Assembly: GCF_028551275.1 (NCBI RefSeq)
Contig: NZ_CP117025.1
Coordinates: 2,844,001 to 2,908,000 of the forward strand
From: Sphingomonas hankookensis
GTDB lineage: Bacteria; Pseudomonadota; Alphaproteobacteria; Sphingomonadales; Sphingomonadaceae
DNA length: 64,000 nucleotides
Direction of reading: 5' to 3'
This document shows positions 29,642-38,608 of the stretch, one piece after another. The notes below the pieces were generated by a model. It saw nothing but the letters and a program-made list of their open reading frames with translations. It ran no database searches and was not told the DNA's origin. The first letter of the stretch is position 1; each line of letters starts with the position of its first letter. A program made the position numbers and the translations under genes.

Positions 29642-31992
29642 CACGGCTCGCGCGGCAGGTCGATGGTGACCAGCGTGCCGACGCCCTTTTCGGACACCAG
29701 CTCGATCGTCCCGCCATGCGCCTCGACCGCCTGTCGGGCGAGCGGCAGGTCGAGGCTGAGCGCGCGTTCCCCGACCCGCGTCGCGCCGGCCTGGGCAAAG
29801 CGGTCGAACGCGCGCGCCACCGCGTCCTTGGACATGCCGGGACCGTCGTCCGACACCACGATCCGCGCCCGCTGCGCATCGCCGTCGACATGCAGCAGCA
29901 CGCGCCCGCCCTGCCGCAACCCGCCGATGGCATGGTCGAGCAGATGGCCCACCGCCTGCCGCAACCGCCGCGCATCGCCCAGCATCACCCCGGCGGTCGG
30001 TGCGATCTCCACCGCCAGTTCGACGCCACGCGCCGTCGCCGCCGCCCGCGCCGCATCGGCAGCCTCGGTCGCGATCATCTTCAACGGCACCGTAGCGCGT
30101 GCGACCGGCGTGGTTTCGTTGGCGGTCAGGTCGAGCGTGTCGTCGATCAACCCGCCCAGCCGCTCGACCGATTCGAGGATCGCGTCGGTATAACGCGCGC
30201 CGTCCTGCGTCAGCTTGCCGGCATAGCCCGCCTGCAACATCTCGGCGAACCCCTTGATCGAGGTCAGCGGCGTGCGCAGTTCGTAGCTCATCGACGCGAC
30301 GAACGCGGTCTTCACCCGGTCCGCCGCCTCCAGCGCCTCGTTGCGGTCGCGCAGCGCCTGTTCCATCCGCCGGCTGTCGGAGATGTCGAGCATGGTCAGC
30401 AGCGCGTTGCCATCGGGCAGCGGCACCGCGCCAAACTCATAATGCCGCCCATCGGCCATGGCGAAGCGGCCCGAACGCTGCATCCGCTGCTGCGTGGCGA
30501 AGCGGACCAGTTCGGGGATCAGCGCCGCCTTGCCGGGACTGGCGAGGCTGTCGGCGACCCGCTCAGCCAGCGCATCGACCCGCGGGTGGGAATCGAGGAA
30601 CGCGTCGTCCAGCCCCCAGACCTGCCGGAACTTCGCGTTCCAGATCTGCAACCGCCCATCCGCCGCGAACACGCCCAGCGCCTCGAACAGATTGTCGAAC
30701 GTCGCGGTGCGCACCCGCAGCAGCGTGTCGCGGGCGCTGGCGAGCTGCACCTGTTCGGTGCGATCCTCGAAGATCAGAAGTAACCCGCCTTCGGGCAGCG
30801 GTTGCGCCACGACGCGCAGATGGGTGCCGCCGGGCAGATGCCATTGTTCCTCGATCGCGCCCTCGGCCGCGCGGAACCAGTCGCGCCGCTCCGCCTTCCA
30901 CCCCGGAAAGTCCCGGACTTCGGGAAGCCGCTTGGCCTCGCGCATCCGGTCGAGCACCCGGTCGAATTCGGGCCGGTCGGCCAGCCATTCGGGCTTCATC
31001 GCAAAGGTGCGGCCGAACGGCTGGTTGTAGAAGACGAGCGTACGATCCGGCGCGAATTGCGCCACGCCCGCCGACAGCCGGTCGAGCATCGCCCGCTGCG
31101 CCTCGCGGCTGCGCTTCAGCTTGCCGCGCGCTTCCTCGATCTCGTGCACGTCGATTGCGAAGCCGCCGGTCCCACCGTCGCGCAGCGGCATGTCGTGGAC
31201 GCGCAGCATCCGCCGTTCGCCATTGATCGTCGCCGGCATCGCCGCGACCTGCGGCTGTCCGGTATCGCGCGCGATCGCCGCGCTGGCCAGCGGCCCGCCC
31301 ATGCCGACGCCCTCGACCAGTTCGACCTGGCGCGCGATCACCTCTGCGGCATCGGCGGCATCGACCGCGCGGACATAGGCGGTGTTGACCATGGCCAGGC
31401 GCAGGCTGTCGTCGCGATACCACATCGGCATCGGTGCCGCCTCGATCAGGCTGGAGAGCGCTTCGAACGCCGCGCGATATTCCTCGGCCTCGGCGCCCAG
31501 CGTCGCGATCTCGTCATGGAATTCGGTCGCGTCGAAGAACCAGACCAGCACCCCGCCCGGCGTATTGAGGGCCGCCGGCGCCCGCTCGCCAATCGCGAAC
31601 AACGACCGCGCCGAACCGGTCGCGCGCACGACGGTGCGGAACGGCTTGCCCCCGCGCAGTGCCGCGGTAATCGCATCGACCAGCCGGTCGGCACTGCCCG
31701 GCTCCAGCCCGCTATCGGCATTGCCCAGATCGGCCAGCGACGCCGGCATGTCGCTGCGCCCCAGCCGGTCGGCCAGCGGCTGGTCGAGCAGCAATCGCCC
31801 ATCGGCCCGCACCACCATCGCCAGCGCCGGCGATGCGGACAGGGTGGCGTTCAGCGACGCGAACGACGCCGCATCCGCCGCCGCCCGCCGCCGTGCGGAC
31901 AGGCCGGCATGCAGCATCCACGCGCTTGCCCCCACCAGCAGCGCCAGCACGACACCGGACAGGATGGCGGCCATCAGGCTGAGCGTAATCAA
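29641..31992 (-). CDS. divL: DivL-like PAS-domain histidine-kinase homologue with Tyr at the phosphoacceptor site
   Basis: 783 residues. One membrane segment (about 2-28), a PAS-rich region (about 45-540, including VFAADGRLQIWNAKFRQVWG), then an HK-type domain. The H-box reads SMSYELRTPLTS: Tyr570 replaces the phosphoacceptor His, exactly as in Caulobacter DivL (Tyr550, 769 residues). The ATP-binding N-box also lacks its usual Asn (HLLDHAIGG), while DDGPGM of the G1 box is kept. DivL controls CckA and hence CtrA by protein contact, not by ordinary His phosphorylation. Its place directly before tsaE supports the call. It heads the overlapping cluster that runs down to trxA. Confidence 0.87.
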   Translation of the reverse strand: MITLSLMAAILSGVVLALLVGASAWMLHAGLSARRRAAADAASFASLNATLSASPALAMVVRADGRLLLDQPLADRLGRSDMPASLADLGNADSGLEPGSADRLVDAITAALRGGKPFRTVVRATGSARSLFAIGERAPAALNTPGGVLVWFFDATEFHDEIATLGAEAEEYRAAFEALSSLIEAAPMPMWYRDDSLRLAMVNTAYVRAVDAADAAEVIARQVELVEGVGMGGPLASAAIARDTGQPQVAAMPATINGERRMLRVHDMPLRDGGTGGFAIDVHEIEEARGKLKRSREAQRAMLDRLSAGVAQFAPDRTLVFYNQPFGRTFAMKPEWLADRPEFDRVLDRMREAKRLPEVRDFPGWKAERRDWFRAAEGAIEEQWHLPGGTHLRVVAQPLPEGGLLLIFEDRTEQVQLASARDTLLRVRTATFDNLFEALGVFAADGRLQIWNAKFRQVWGLDDAFLDSHPRVDALAERVADSLASPGKAALIPELVRFATQQRMQRSGRFAMADGRHYEFGAVPLPDGNALLTMLDISDSRRMEQALRDRNEALEAADRVKTAFVASMSYELRTPLTSIKGFAEMLQAGYAGKLTQDGARYTDAILESVERLGGLIDDTLDLTANETTPVARATVPLKMIATEAADAARAAATARGVELAVEIAPTAGVMLGDARRLRQAVGHLLDHAIGGLRQGGRVLLHVDGDAQRARIVVSDDGPGMSKDAVARAFDRFAQAGATRVGERALSLDLPLARQAVEAHGGTIELVSEKGVGTLVTIDLPREP

Positions 31993-32065
31993 GCAAGCGC
32001 CTCGCGGGCAGACGAAGGAACGGCGGACATGGGCACGCCCCCTGCCTAGTCGTTAGCGCCCGCAT

Positions 32066-32096
32066 AAAAAAGGGGCGACACCGCATGGTGCCGGCC
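32066..32096 (-). terminator. Terminator of the first TonB-dependent receptor gene
   Basis: On the minus strand ggccggcacc-atgc-ggtgtcgccc forms a hairpin with one mismatch, followed by T6 (plus-strand a-run 32066-32071). The core is nearly identical to the terminator of the second receptor at 35338. Confidence 0.8.
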
Positions 32097-32130
32097 AGAA
32101 TCGTTCAACCGAAACCTCGGTCGCGTCCGA

Positions 32131-35130
32131 TCACATGCGCATCGTCGCGCCGGCATACAGGAACCGGCCGACGCCGGAGATCGGGTAGTTCAGCGAACCC
32201 CAGATCGGCGTCTGTTCGAACAGGTTGTTGACGCCGCCATAGAAGCGGAACCGGTCGTTCACCCGCACTTCGGCACGAATGTCGTGTTGGAACATTTCCG
32301 GCCAGAAGAAGAACTTCGGATCGGACAGGTCCGGATTGTTGGCCAGTTCCTCGACGCTGAAGCGACGGGTCTTGCTGAAATAGACCAGCCCGTAGTTCAG
32401 CGACAGCGCGTCAAGGGTCCAGGTGATGTTGCCCGACCCGCGCCACCGCGGATTATACTGTTCCAGCGTGTTGTCATCGACGTCCGCGCCCACCGTCGGC
32501 ACGAACGAGATATGGTCGAGATAGCCCGCATTCACGTTGAAGTCGAAGCGGCCCAGCTTGCCCGGCTGTACGGTATAGTTGACCGCGAAATCCGCACCCG
32601 ACGTACGGAACGCGGCGACGTTGGCCGGTCCGACGTTGAAGCCGATGCGCCGCTGCGGATCGTTGCCGTCGCCCAGCACATAGCCGGTGGTGGTCGACCG
32701 GAAGACGTTGGCGCAGAACTGGTTGTTGATCGTCGGCTGATCGACACACAGTTGCGCCAGCTGGGTCGGGCTGGGCGTGTTGATCGCGTCGCGGATGCGG
32801 ATGTCGTACCAGTCGGCGGTGATCGTCAGGCCGGGGATGAAGCGCGGCTGCAGCGCGACGCCCGCGGTCCACGTCGTCGCGATTTCCGCCGCCAGGTTGC
32901 GGTTGCCACCGACGGTGCCGCGCCGCGAGGTGGTCGCCGACGGCACCCGCGACGGGGTGAAGGTCGCGATCTGCTGCGGAGTCAGCCCCAGCCCGGCCAA
33001 CAGCGTGCGGCAATTCGCCTCGCGATACTGGGTCCCCTGATTGCGGTTCGCCAGATCGCACGGATCGGTCACGAAGCCGAACGTGCCCGTCGTCGGCAGG
33101 AACAATTCGCCGATATTGGGCGCGCGGACCGCCTGCGAATAGGAGCCGCGGAAGCGGATGTCGCGGATCGGCGCATAGATGCCGTCGAACTTCCACGTGC
33201 GGGTCGACCCCACCGTCGAATAGTCCGACACGCGGGCGGCGGCGCCGAACGACAGCAGGTCGGCGAACCGCATGTTGGCGAGCAGCGGCACGTTCACTTC
33301 GCCGAACACTTCCTTGACGTCGAAGCTGCCGGCGCTGGGCGGCAGCGCGGCGGAATCGCGAAACTCGCCCCGGACGCTGAACGGATCGGGGTCCGACCGG
33401 CTGCGCTCACGCCGATATTCCGCACCGAATGCAAAGCCGATCGGACCGCCGGGCAGTTCGAAGACGGCACGGCTGTCGCCCGAGATCGATCCCGACACGA
33501 CATGCTGGTCGACCAGCGCGCGGCCGACATTGCTCGCCAGTACGAAATCGAGCGCGGCCTGCGACGCGACGCCGTTCCCCAGCAGGTTGAGCGGCCGGCA
33601 CGGGCTGCCCGCCCCCGGGGTGAAGGTGGTCGCCGCCGGGCTGAGCGCCGACGGATCGAGCGTCGAGCGGCAGACGATCGATCCGTCCGGCGCGCGCACC
33701 GCATCGATCGCCGCATAATAACGGTCGCCGATCGGGTTCGACGTCTGCGACGACCGCGCGCTGGTGCGGCCATAGACGTACGAGATTTCGTAGCGCGTGT
33801 TCTCGGCGATCTCGCCGTCGAAGCCGACGACCCCGCGCCACGTATCGCGCCGCACCCGCTCGCCGCGAATGCCGAAGTCGAAATTGTCGCGCGAGATGAA
33901 GGCACCGTTGGGCGCCGCATTCGCGCCGAACCGATCGTTCAGGAACGCATTGTCGGGCATCAGATAGGTGTAGAAGTCAAAGCTCGGCTGCCCGACCGAA
34001 TAGGCGCGGGTCCGGACGAACTTGCCCTCTGCGAAGAAGCGGACCTTGTCCGAAAATTCGAAGCTGGTCAGCAGGTTGGCGGCATGGCGTTCGATCGCCG
34101 GATACAGGTCGCCGAAATATCCCGCGGTCGGCGTGTTCGACGTGCCGCCGATCGCACGGCCGCTGCCGCCGGGCAGGAAGGTGCCGCCGTCATAGGGAAG
34201 GCCGCTGCCGGTGAAGTCGGGAATGCCGTCGAGGTTCAGGTCGACCGCGCCGTCGGGCGCGCTGTCCGCCCAGGTCAGGTTGGTGTAGAGTATGCGATCC
34301 GGAATGTTGGGATCGTCGAACGGAATGCCGTTCGCGCCCGGGCGGAAATCGTTGATGTTCTGCCACAATTCCTGGAAATGGTCGGGATCGCCGGAAAATG
34401 GCCGTGCAAAGCTGCTCAGCCGTTCGGTGTTGCTGTATTCATAGGCGGCCGTGACGTTGCCGCGTCCACCGGCGAAGTTCTTGCCGGCGACGATCGATGC
34501 CAGCTGGTTGCCGGCGTCGCCATCGTCCGAGATGCCGGCCTGCAATCGAGCGGTCACGCCTTCGAAATCGCGACGCAGCACGAAATTGACGACGCCCGAC
34601 ACGCCGTCGGCGCCATAGACCGCCGACGCGCCGCCGGTCAGCACGTCGACCTGCTGGATCAGGTCCTGCGGGATCGAGTTGATGTCGACCGCGGCGGTAT
34701 TGGGGACGCCCGCCACGTGGCGACGGCCATTGACCAGCACCAGCGTCCGGTTCGTCCCCAGATTGCGCAGGTTCAGGAAATTGGCGCCGGTGCCGGCCAG
34801 CGGCGTCGGGCTGCCCCCGCCCGACCGCGCACCGCCGACCGATGCGCTGAGCGCGGGATTGCGGATCAGCACGTCGGTGATGTTGTTCAGACCGGTCGCC
34901 TCGATCGCGGCGGCGGTGACCGACACGATCGGGCTGGCAACCTCCAGCTCGGGCCGCACGATGCGCGAACCGGTCACGACGATCTCCTCGGCGGGATCGG
35001 TCGTTGCCTGTTCGTCGCCGACGGTCGCCGGCGCATCCTGCGCCGAAGCGGATGCCGCCGCCAGAACGGCAGCCATGGCGAGGACGCTGCGTGCGGCGTT
35101 CAGCCGCCAGCGCGATATCGGTTGCTTCAT
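32131..35130 (-). CDS. TonB-dependent outer-membrane receptor
   Basis: 999 residues from ATG at 35130. A signal peptide (cleavage expected at ASA|QD, after residue 30) is followed by the box EEIVVTGSRI (48-57), a plug with VLTGGASAVYGADGVSGVVNF, and a large beta-barrel ending in FLYAGATMRM with the terminal aromatic/hydrophobic pattern. The length and the plug text place it in the big sphingomonad/Caulobacter receptor group. The substrate is unknown; no transporter, hydrolase or sigma/anti-sigma pair lies next to it. It is paralogous to the neighbour at 35411 along its length. Confidence 0.93.
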   Translation of the reverse strand: MKQPISRWRLNAARSVLAMAAVLAAASASAQDAPATVGDEQATTDPAEEIVVTGSRIVRPELEVASPIVSVTAAAIEATGLNNITDVLIRNPALSASVGGARSGGGSPTPLAGTGANFLNLRNLGTNRTLVLVNGRRHVAGVPNTAAVDINSIPQDLIQQVDVLTGGASAVYGADGVSGVVNFVLRRDFEGVTARLQAGISDDGDAGNQLASIVAGKNFAGGRGNVTAAYEYSNTERLSSFARPFSGDPDHFQELWQNINDFRPGANGIPFDDPNIPDRILYTNLTWADSAPDGAVDLNLDGIPDFTGSGLPYDGGTFLPGGSGRAIGGTSNTPTAGYFGDLYPAIERHAANLLTSFEFSDKVRFFAEGKFVRTRAYSVGQPSFDFYTYLMPDNAFLNDRFGANAAPNGAFISRDNFDFGIRGERVRRDTWRGVVGFDGEIAENTRYEISYVYGRTSARSSQTSNPIGDRYYAAIDAVRAPDGSIVCRSTLDPSALSPAATTFTPGAGSPCRPLNLLGNGVASQAALDFVLASNVGRALVDQHVVSGSISGDSRAVFELPGGPIGFAFGAEYRRERSRSDPDPFSVRGEFRDSAALPPSAGSFDVKEVFGEVNVPLLANMRFADLLSFGAAARVSDYSTVGSTRTWKFDGIYAPIRDIRFRGSYSQAVRAPNIGELFLPTTGTFGFVTDPCDLANRNQGTQYREANCRTLLAGLGLTPQQIATFTPSRVPSATTSRRGTVGGNRNLAAEIATTWTAGVALQPRFIPGLTITADWYDIRIRDAINTPSPTQLAQLCVDQPTINNQFCANVFRSTTTGYVLGDGNDPQRRIGFNVGPANVAAFRTSGADFAVNYTVQPGKLGRFDFNVNAGYLDHISFVPTVGADVDDNTLEQYNPRWRGSGNITWTLDALSLNYGLVYFSKTRRFSVEELANNPDLSDPKFFFWPEMFQHDIRAEVRVNDRFRFYGGVNNLFEQTPIWGSLNYPISGVGRFLYAGATMRM

Positions 35131-35245
35131 CGGTCGATCCCCCTTTTCAGTTTAGTATACCATATTAGGGCATGCGACCGGCGCGCAGTTCGCCCGGTCC
35201 TTTCGTCGCAACGGTACGAAACGGGTCATTTAGCGGGGCAGCGTT

Positions 35246-35258
35246 GTTGCCATGCAAC
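35246..35258. promoter_or_regulatory. Palindrome gttgc-cat-gcaac upstream of the first receptor gene
   Basis: A perfect 5-bp dyad with a 3-bp spacer, centred 122 bp before the ATG at 35130. A similar dyad lies at almost the same distance before the second receptor. Candidate shared operator; the binding protein is unknown. Confidence 0.35.
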
Positions 35259-35337
35259 ACCCCGCCACATACCAGCAACAATTCGGAGCCGCTCCGGGCG
35301 GAAGCCGCGTTTCCCGGACCTCACCACGACCGGCACG

Positions 35338-35369
35338 AAAAAGGGGCGACACCGCATGGTGCCGCCCCT
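35338..35369 (-). terminator. Terminator of the second TonB-dependent receptor gene
   Basis: On the minus strand aggggcggcacc-atgc-ggtgtcgcccct forms a 12-bp stem (one G-T pair) followed by T5. It lies 42 bases after the stop of the receptor at 35411. Confidence 0.88.
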
Positions 35370-35410
35370 CTATCGCTTCCCGGCGACGGATCGCCGCCCG
35401 GGGCGTGCGC

Positions 35411-38400
35411 TTACATCTTTATGCGAGCGCCCGCGAACATGTAGCGGCCGATGACCTGCTGGATATAGGTCGTGTCGGCAATGTCCGCCTTCTGACCGAA
35501 CACGTTGTTCACGCCACCGAAGAACTGGAAGCGGTCGGTCGCATCGACGCTGACATAAATATCGTGCTGCCACATCGCCTTGATGTACTTGTACTCGGGC
35601 GCAACGACGTCCGGGTTGTTCTCGTTCGTCAGATTGGCGTAGCGCAGCGTCTTGTCCATGAAGTTGACACCGTAGTTGACGGTGACATTCTCCAGCGACC
35701 AGGTCAGATCGGCATTCGCGCTGTACTTCGGCGCACGATACCCCGCTTCCTGGCGACGGTTGGTGACCGGGGCTCCCGGCGTGCCGATGAACTCCAGCTT
35801 GTCCAGATAGTTGCCGATCAGACGCAGGTTGAAACGGCCCGCCGAACCCGCATCGAAGGCGTAGTTGACGTTGACGTCCAGACCGGCGGTGCTGAAGCGC
35901 GCGACATTCTGCGGTGCGACGACGAAGCTGGTGATGTTGCCAACGGCCGCCGTGTTGCTGGCGACGTTGGTACGCGTGATCGACCGGCAGAAGACGTTGT
36001 CCAGCGTGGCCTGATCGACGCACAGCCGCGCGACTTCGTTGGCCGCGACCGTGTTGATCGCACCGCGCAGGTTGATGTCGTACCAGTCGGCACGCAACGA
36101 CAGGCCCGGGATGAAGCGCGGCTGCAGCACAGCGCCCGCGGTCCAGGTCGTCGCTTCTTCCTCACGCAGCTGGCTGTTACCGCCCGAGAAGCCCGAGATG
36201 TTGGTCGAGCGCGCATCGACGTAATTGGCCGGATCGGCAACGCCCAGACCGCTCAGCAGCGTGCGGCAGTTCGCCGCGCGGGTCGCCGTGCCGTTCTGCA
36301 ACTCGGCCCGATCGCACGGGTCGGTGATGAAGGCAAAGGTCTGCGACTGACCCGCGAACAGCTCGCCGATATTCGGGGCGCGCACCGCCTTCGAATAGGT
36401 GCCGTTGAACACGATGTCGCGGACCGGCGCGTAGGTGCCGTTGACCTTCCACGTCGTCGTGCCGCCGATGGTCGAATAATCGGAGAAGCGGATCGCCGCG
36501 CCGACGCTCAGGCGATAGGCGAACGGCAGGTCCTTCAGGATCGGCGCATCGAGTTCGGCAAAGCCTTCCTTCACGTCGAACTGACCCTCTTCGCGACCCA
36601 GCGAGTTCGTGAAGGTCAGCCCCTGTGCCGCGATGGCATCGGGCACGAACCGGCTCTCTTCCTTCCGATACTCGGCACCCAGCGCGAAGTTGACCGGACC
36701 GCCGGGCAGCTTGAAGAACTGACCGAAATCGCCCGAGATCGATCCCGACACGACATGCTGGCGCAGGCGCGAACGGTCGGTGGTGGTCGCACGCACGAAA
36801 TCGAGCGCCGCCTGGCTCGGCGCACCATCGCCGAACAGGTTGAGCGGCACGCACTCACCCGGCCGGAACGTCGTCGGGTTCACCACGGTGCGGCTGGCAT
36901 AGGGCTGGTTCGGCGTCCAGTTCGGCTGCAGGTTCACCCGGCAGGTGATCTGCCCGTTCGACGGATCGCGCACCGCGTCCAGCGCCGCATAGAAGCGGTC
37001 GTTATAGGTGTTGTTGACATAGCGGTTGGCGATGTCCGACTGCCCGAAGACATAGGACAGTTCGTAGCTGCCATGGTCGTTGATCTGGCCCTTCGCACCG
37101 ACGACGGCGCGATAGGTTTCGCGGGTGATCGTCTCACCGCGCTGACCGATGTCGAAATTGTCACGGGTAATCAGCACGCCGCCATTGCCCAGATTGGGCA
37201 GGCCGGCCGGCAGATACGGATTGCCGTCCTCCGCCAACAGATAATAGTCAAACGACGGCTGACCGACGGTGAACGACTTGTTGCGGGCGTATTTACCCTC
37301 GGCGAACAGCGTCAGCGCCGGCGACACGTCGAAATGCGTGATCGCGTTCACAACATGGCGGTCGATGCGCGGCAGCAGGTCGTTGAGATAATCGGCGGTC
37401 TTGGTGCCGGTGCCGCCCTGCGAGAAACCGGGACGCAACACGGTGCCCAGCTGGAATGGAACCAGCTGTCCCGCGCCATTGACGATATAGTCCGGCTGAC
37501 CGTCGAAATCGACGTCGATGCCACCCTCGCGCGCGGTGTCGTTGTAGCGGACGTCGCGGGTCGGGATATTGTCGGGGATGCCGTTGCTGGCACCGCCGGT
37601 ATAGCCCGGCCGGAACTCCGGATCGTTCGGGTTGCGCTGGAAGCTGACCAGCCCGTTCCCGCGCAGGCGCGCGCGGTCTCGCGATTCCAGACGGCTTTCC
37701 GAACCATATTCATAGGCAAGCGCGACGTTGCCGCGGCCGTCGGCGAAATTCTTGCCGACGGTGACGGCCAGCAGGCGCTTGCCCGCATCGCCATATTCGG
37801 AAATGCCGGCCTGAGCGCGGGCGGTGATGCCCTCGAAGTTGCGCTTCAGGGCGAAGTTGACCACGCCGGTCACCGCGTCGGCACCGTACACCGCCGACAC
37901 GCCGCCGGTCAGAACGTCGAACCGCTCGACCAGATCGCTCGGGATCGTACCGATATCGATCGCCTGCGACCCCGGAACCGACGCGACCTGGCGACGGCCG
38001 TCGATCAGCACCAGCGTGCGATCGGTGCCAAGGTTGCGCAGGTTCAGCACGTTGAGGCCCGACGCGCCGATGCCGACGCCGCTGCCCGCGGTATCGGCCG
38101 AGGTCGTCGACCCCTGCAGCGCGGGGACCTGCGCGATGATGTCGGTCAGGTTGGTGCTGCCGGCCTGCTGGATCGCGGCGGCGCTGACGGAGACGACCGG
38201 GCTGGGCGATTCGAAGTCCGGGCGACGGATGCGCGTACCGGTGACGACGATTTCGTCGCCGTTGCTGGCGTCTTCGGCGGTCTGCGCGGCGGGGTCTGCC
38301 GGGATCGGAATGTTATCGCTGTTGCCGGGCGCGGCAGTCTGCGCGGTGGCGGCCGCCGATGCCATCAGCGCGGCGACGACAACGGCACTGCGGGCGACAC

Positions 38401-38431
38401 CGGCACGCAAACGCGACGTTGACTGGTTCAT
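35411..38431 (-). CDS. TonB-dependent outer-membrane receptor
   Basis: 1006 residues from ATG at 38431. Signal peptide (cleavage expected at ATA|QT, after residue 30), box DEIVVTGTRI (59-68), plug with VLTGGVSAVYGADAVTGVVNF, and a barrel ending RYMFAGARIKM. It shares plug wording, barrel motifs (VNFALGAEYRKEESR against IGFAFGAEYRRERSR; YSQAVRAPNIGEL against YSKAVRAPNIGEL) and terminator sequence with the downstream receptor, so the two arose by duplication and diverged. Each has its own terminator and upstream dyad, suggesting separate transcripts. Substrate unknown. Confidence 0.93.
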   Translation of the reverse strand: MNQSTSRLRAGVARSAVVVAALMASAAATAQTAAPGNSDNIPIPADPAAQTAEDASNGDEIVVTGTRIRRPDFESPSPVVSVSAAAIQQAGSTNLTDIIAQVPALQGSTTSADTAGSGVGIGASGLNVLNLRNLGTDRTLVLIDGRRQVASVPGSQAIDIGTIPSDLVERFDVLTGGVSAVYGADAVTGVVNFALKRNFEGITARAQAGISEYGDAGKRLLAVTVGKNFADGRGNVALAYEYGSESRLESRDRARLRGNGLVSFQRNPNDPEFRPGYTGGASNGIPDNIPTRDVRYNDTAREGGIDVDFDGQPDYIVNGAGQLVPFQLGTVLRPGFSQGGTGTKTADYLNDLLPRIDRHVVNAITHFDVSPALTLFAEGKYARNKSFTVGQPSFDYYLLAEDGNPYLPAGLPNLGNGGVLITRDNFDIGQRGETITRETYRAVVGAKGQINDHGSYELSYVFGQSDIANRYVNNTYNDRFYAALDAVRDPSNGQITCRVNLQPNWTPNQPYASRTVVNPTTFRPGECVPLNLFGDGAPSQAALDFVRATTTDRSRLRQHVVSGSISGDFGQFFKLPGGPVNFALGAEYRKEESRFVPDAIAAQGLTFTNSLGREEGQFDVKEGFAELDAPILKDLPFAYRLSVGAAIRFSDYSTIGGTTTWKVNGTYAPVRDIVFNGTYSKAVRAPNIGELFAGQSQTFAFITDPCDRAELQNGTATRAANCRTLLSGLGVADPANYVDARSTNISGFSGGNSQLREEEATTWTAGAVLQPRFIPGLSLRADWYDINLRGAINTVAANEVARLCVDQATLDNVFCRSITRTNVASNTAAVGNITSFVVAPQNVARFSTAGLDVNVNYAFDAGSAGRFNLRLIGNYLDKLEFIGTPGAPVTNRRQEAGYRAPKYSANADLTWSLENVTVNYGVNFMDKTLRYANLTNENNPDVVAPEYKYIKAMWQHDIYVSVDATDRFQFFGGVNNVFGQKADIADTTYIQQVIGRYMFAGARIKM

Positions 38432-38534
38432 GAAACAGACCCCTTACTCATACAGTTATATGCATTCCTACGATACGCAGTCGGTTTCATTTGCAACGTA
38501 TTGAATGATTGCCGGGGTGGTTTCGGCGCAGAGC

Positions 38535-38550
38535 GTTGCAAACGTGCAAC
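38535..38550. promoter_or_regulatory. Palindrome gttgca-aacg-tgcaac upstream of the second receptor gene
   Basis: A perfect 6-bp dyad centred about 111 bp before the ATG at 38431, and adjacent to the ahcY terminator. Compare the gttgc/gcaac dyad before the other receptor. Candidate operator by position and symmetry. Confidence 0.35.
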
Positions 38551-38584
38551 AAAAGGGGCGGGCACCCGGTGGATGCCCGCCCCC
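38551..38584 (-). terminator. Terminator of ahcY
   Basis: ggggcgggca (38555-38564) pairs with tgcccgcccc (38574-38583); on the minus strand the stem is followed by TTTT. Confidence 0.88.
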
Positions 38585-38608
38585 TGTGGCGTCGGATCGC
38601 GTGGGCGA

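Noticed and set aside
32284..38422. Two 1056-codon open frames opposite the TonB receptors
   Set aside because: Identical lengths looked striking, but both are antisense shadows of paralogous genes and show no protein-like features.
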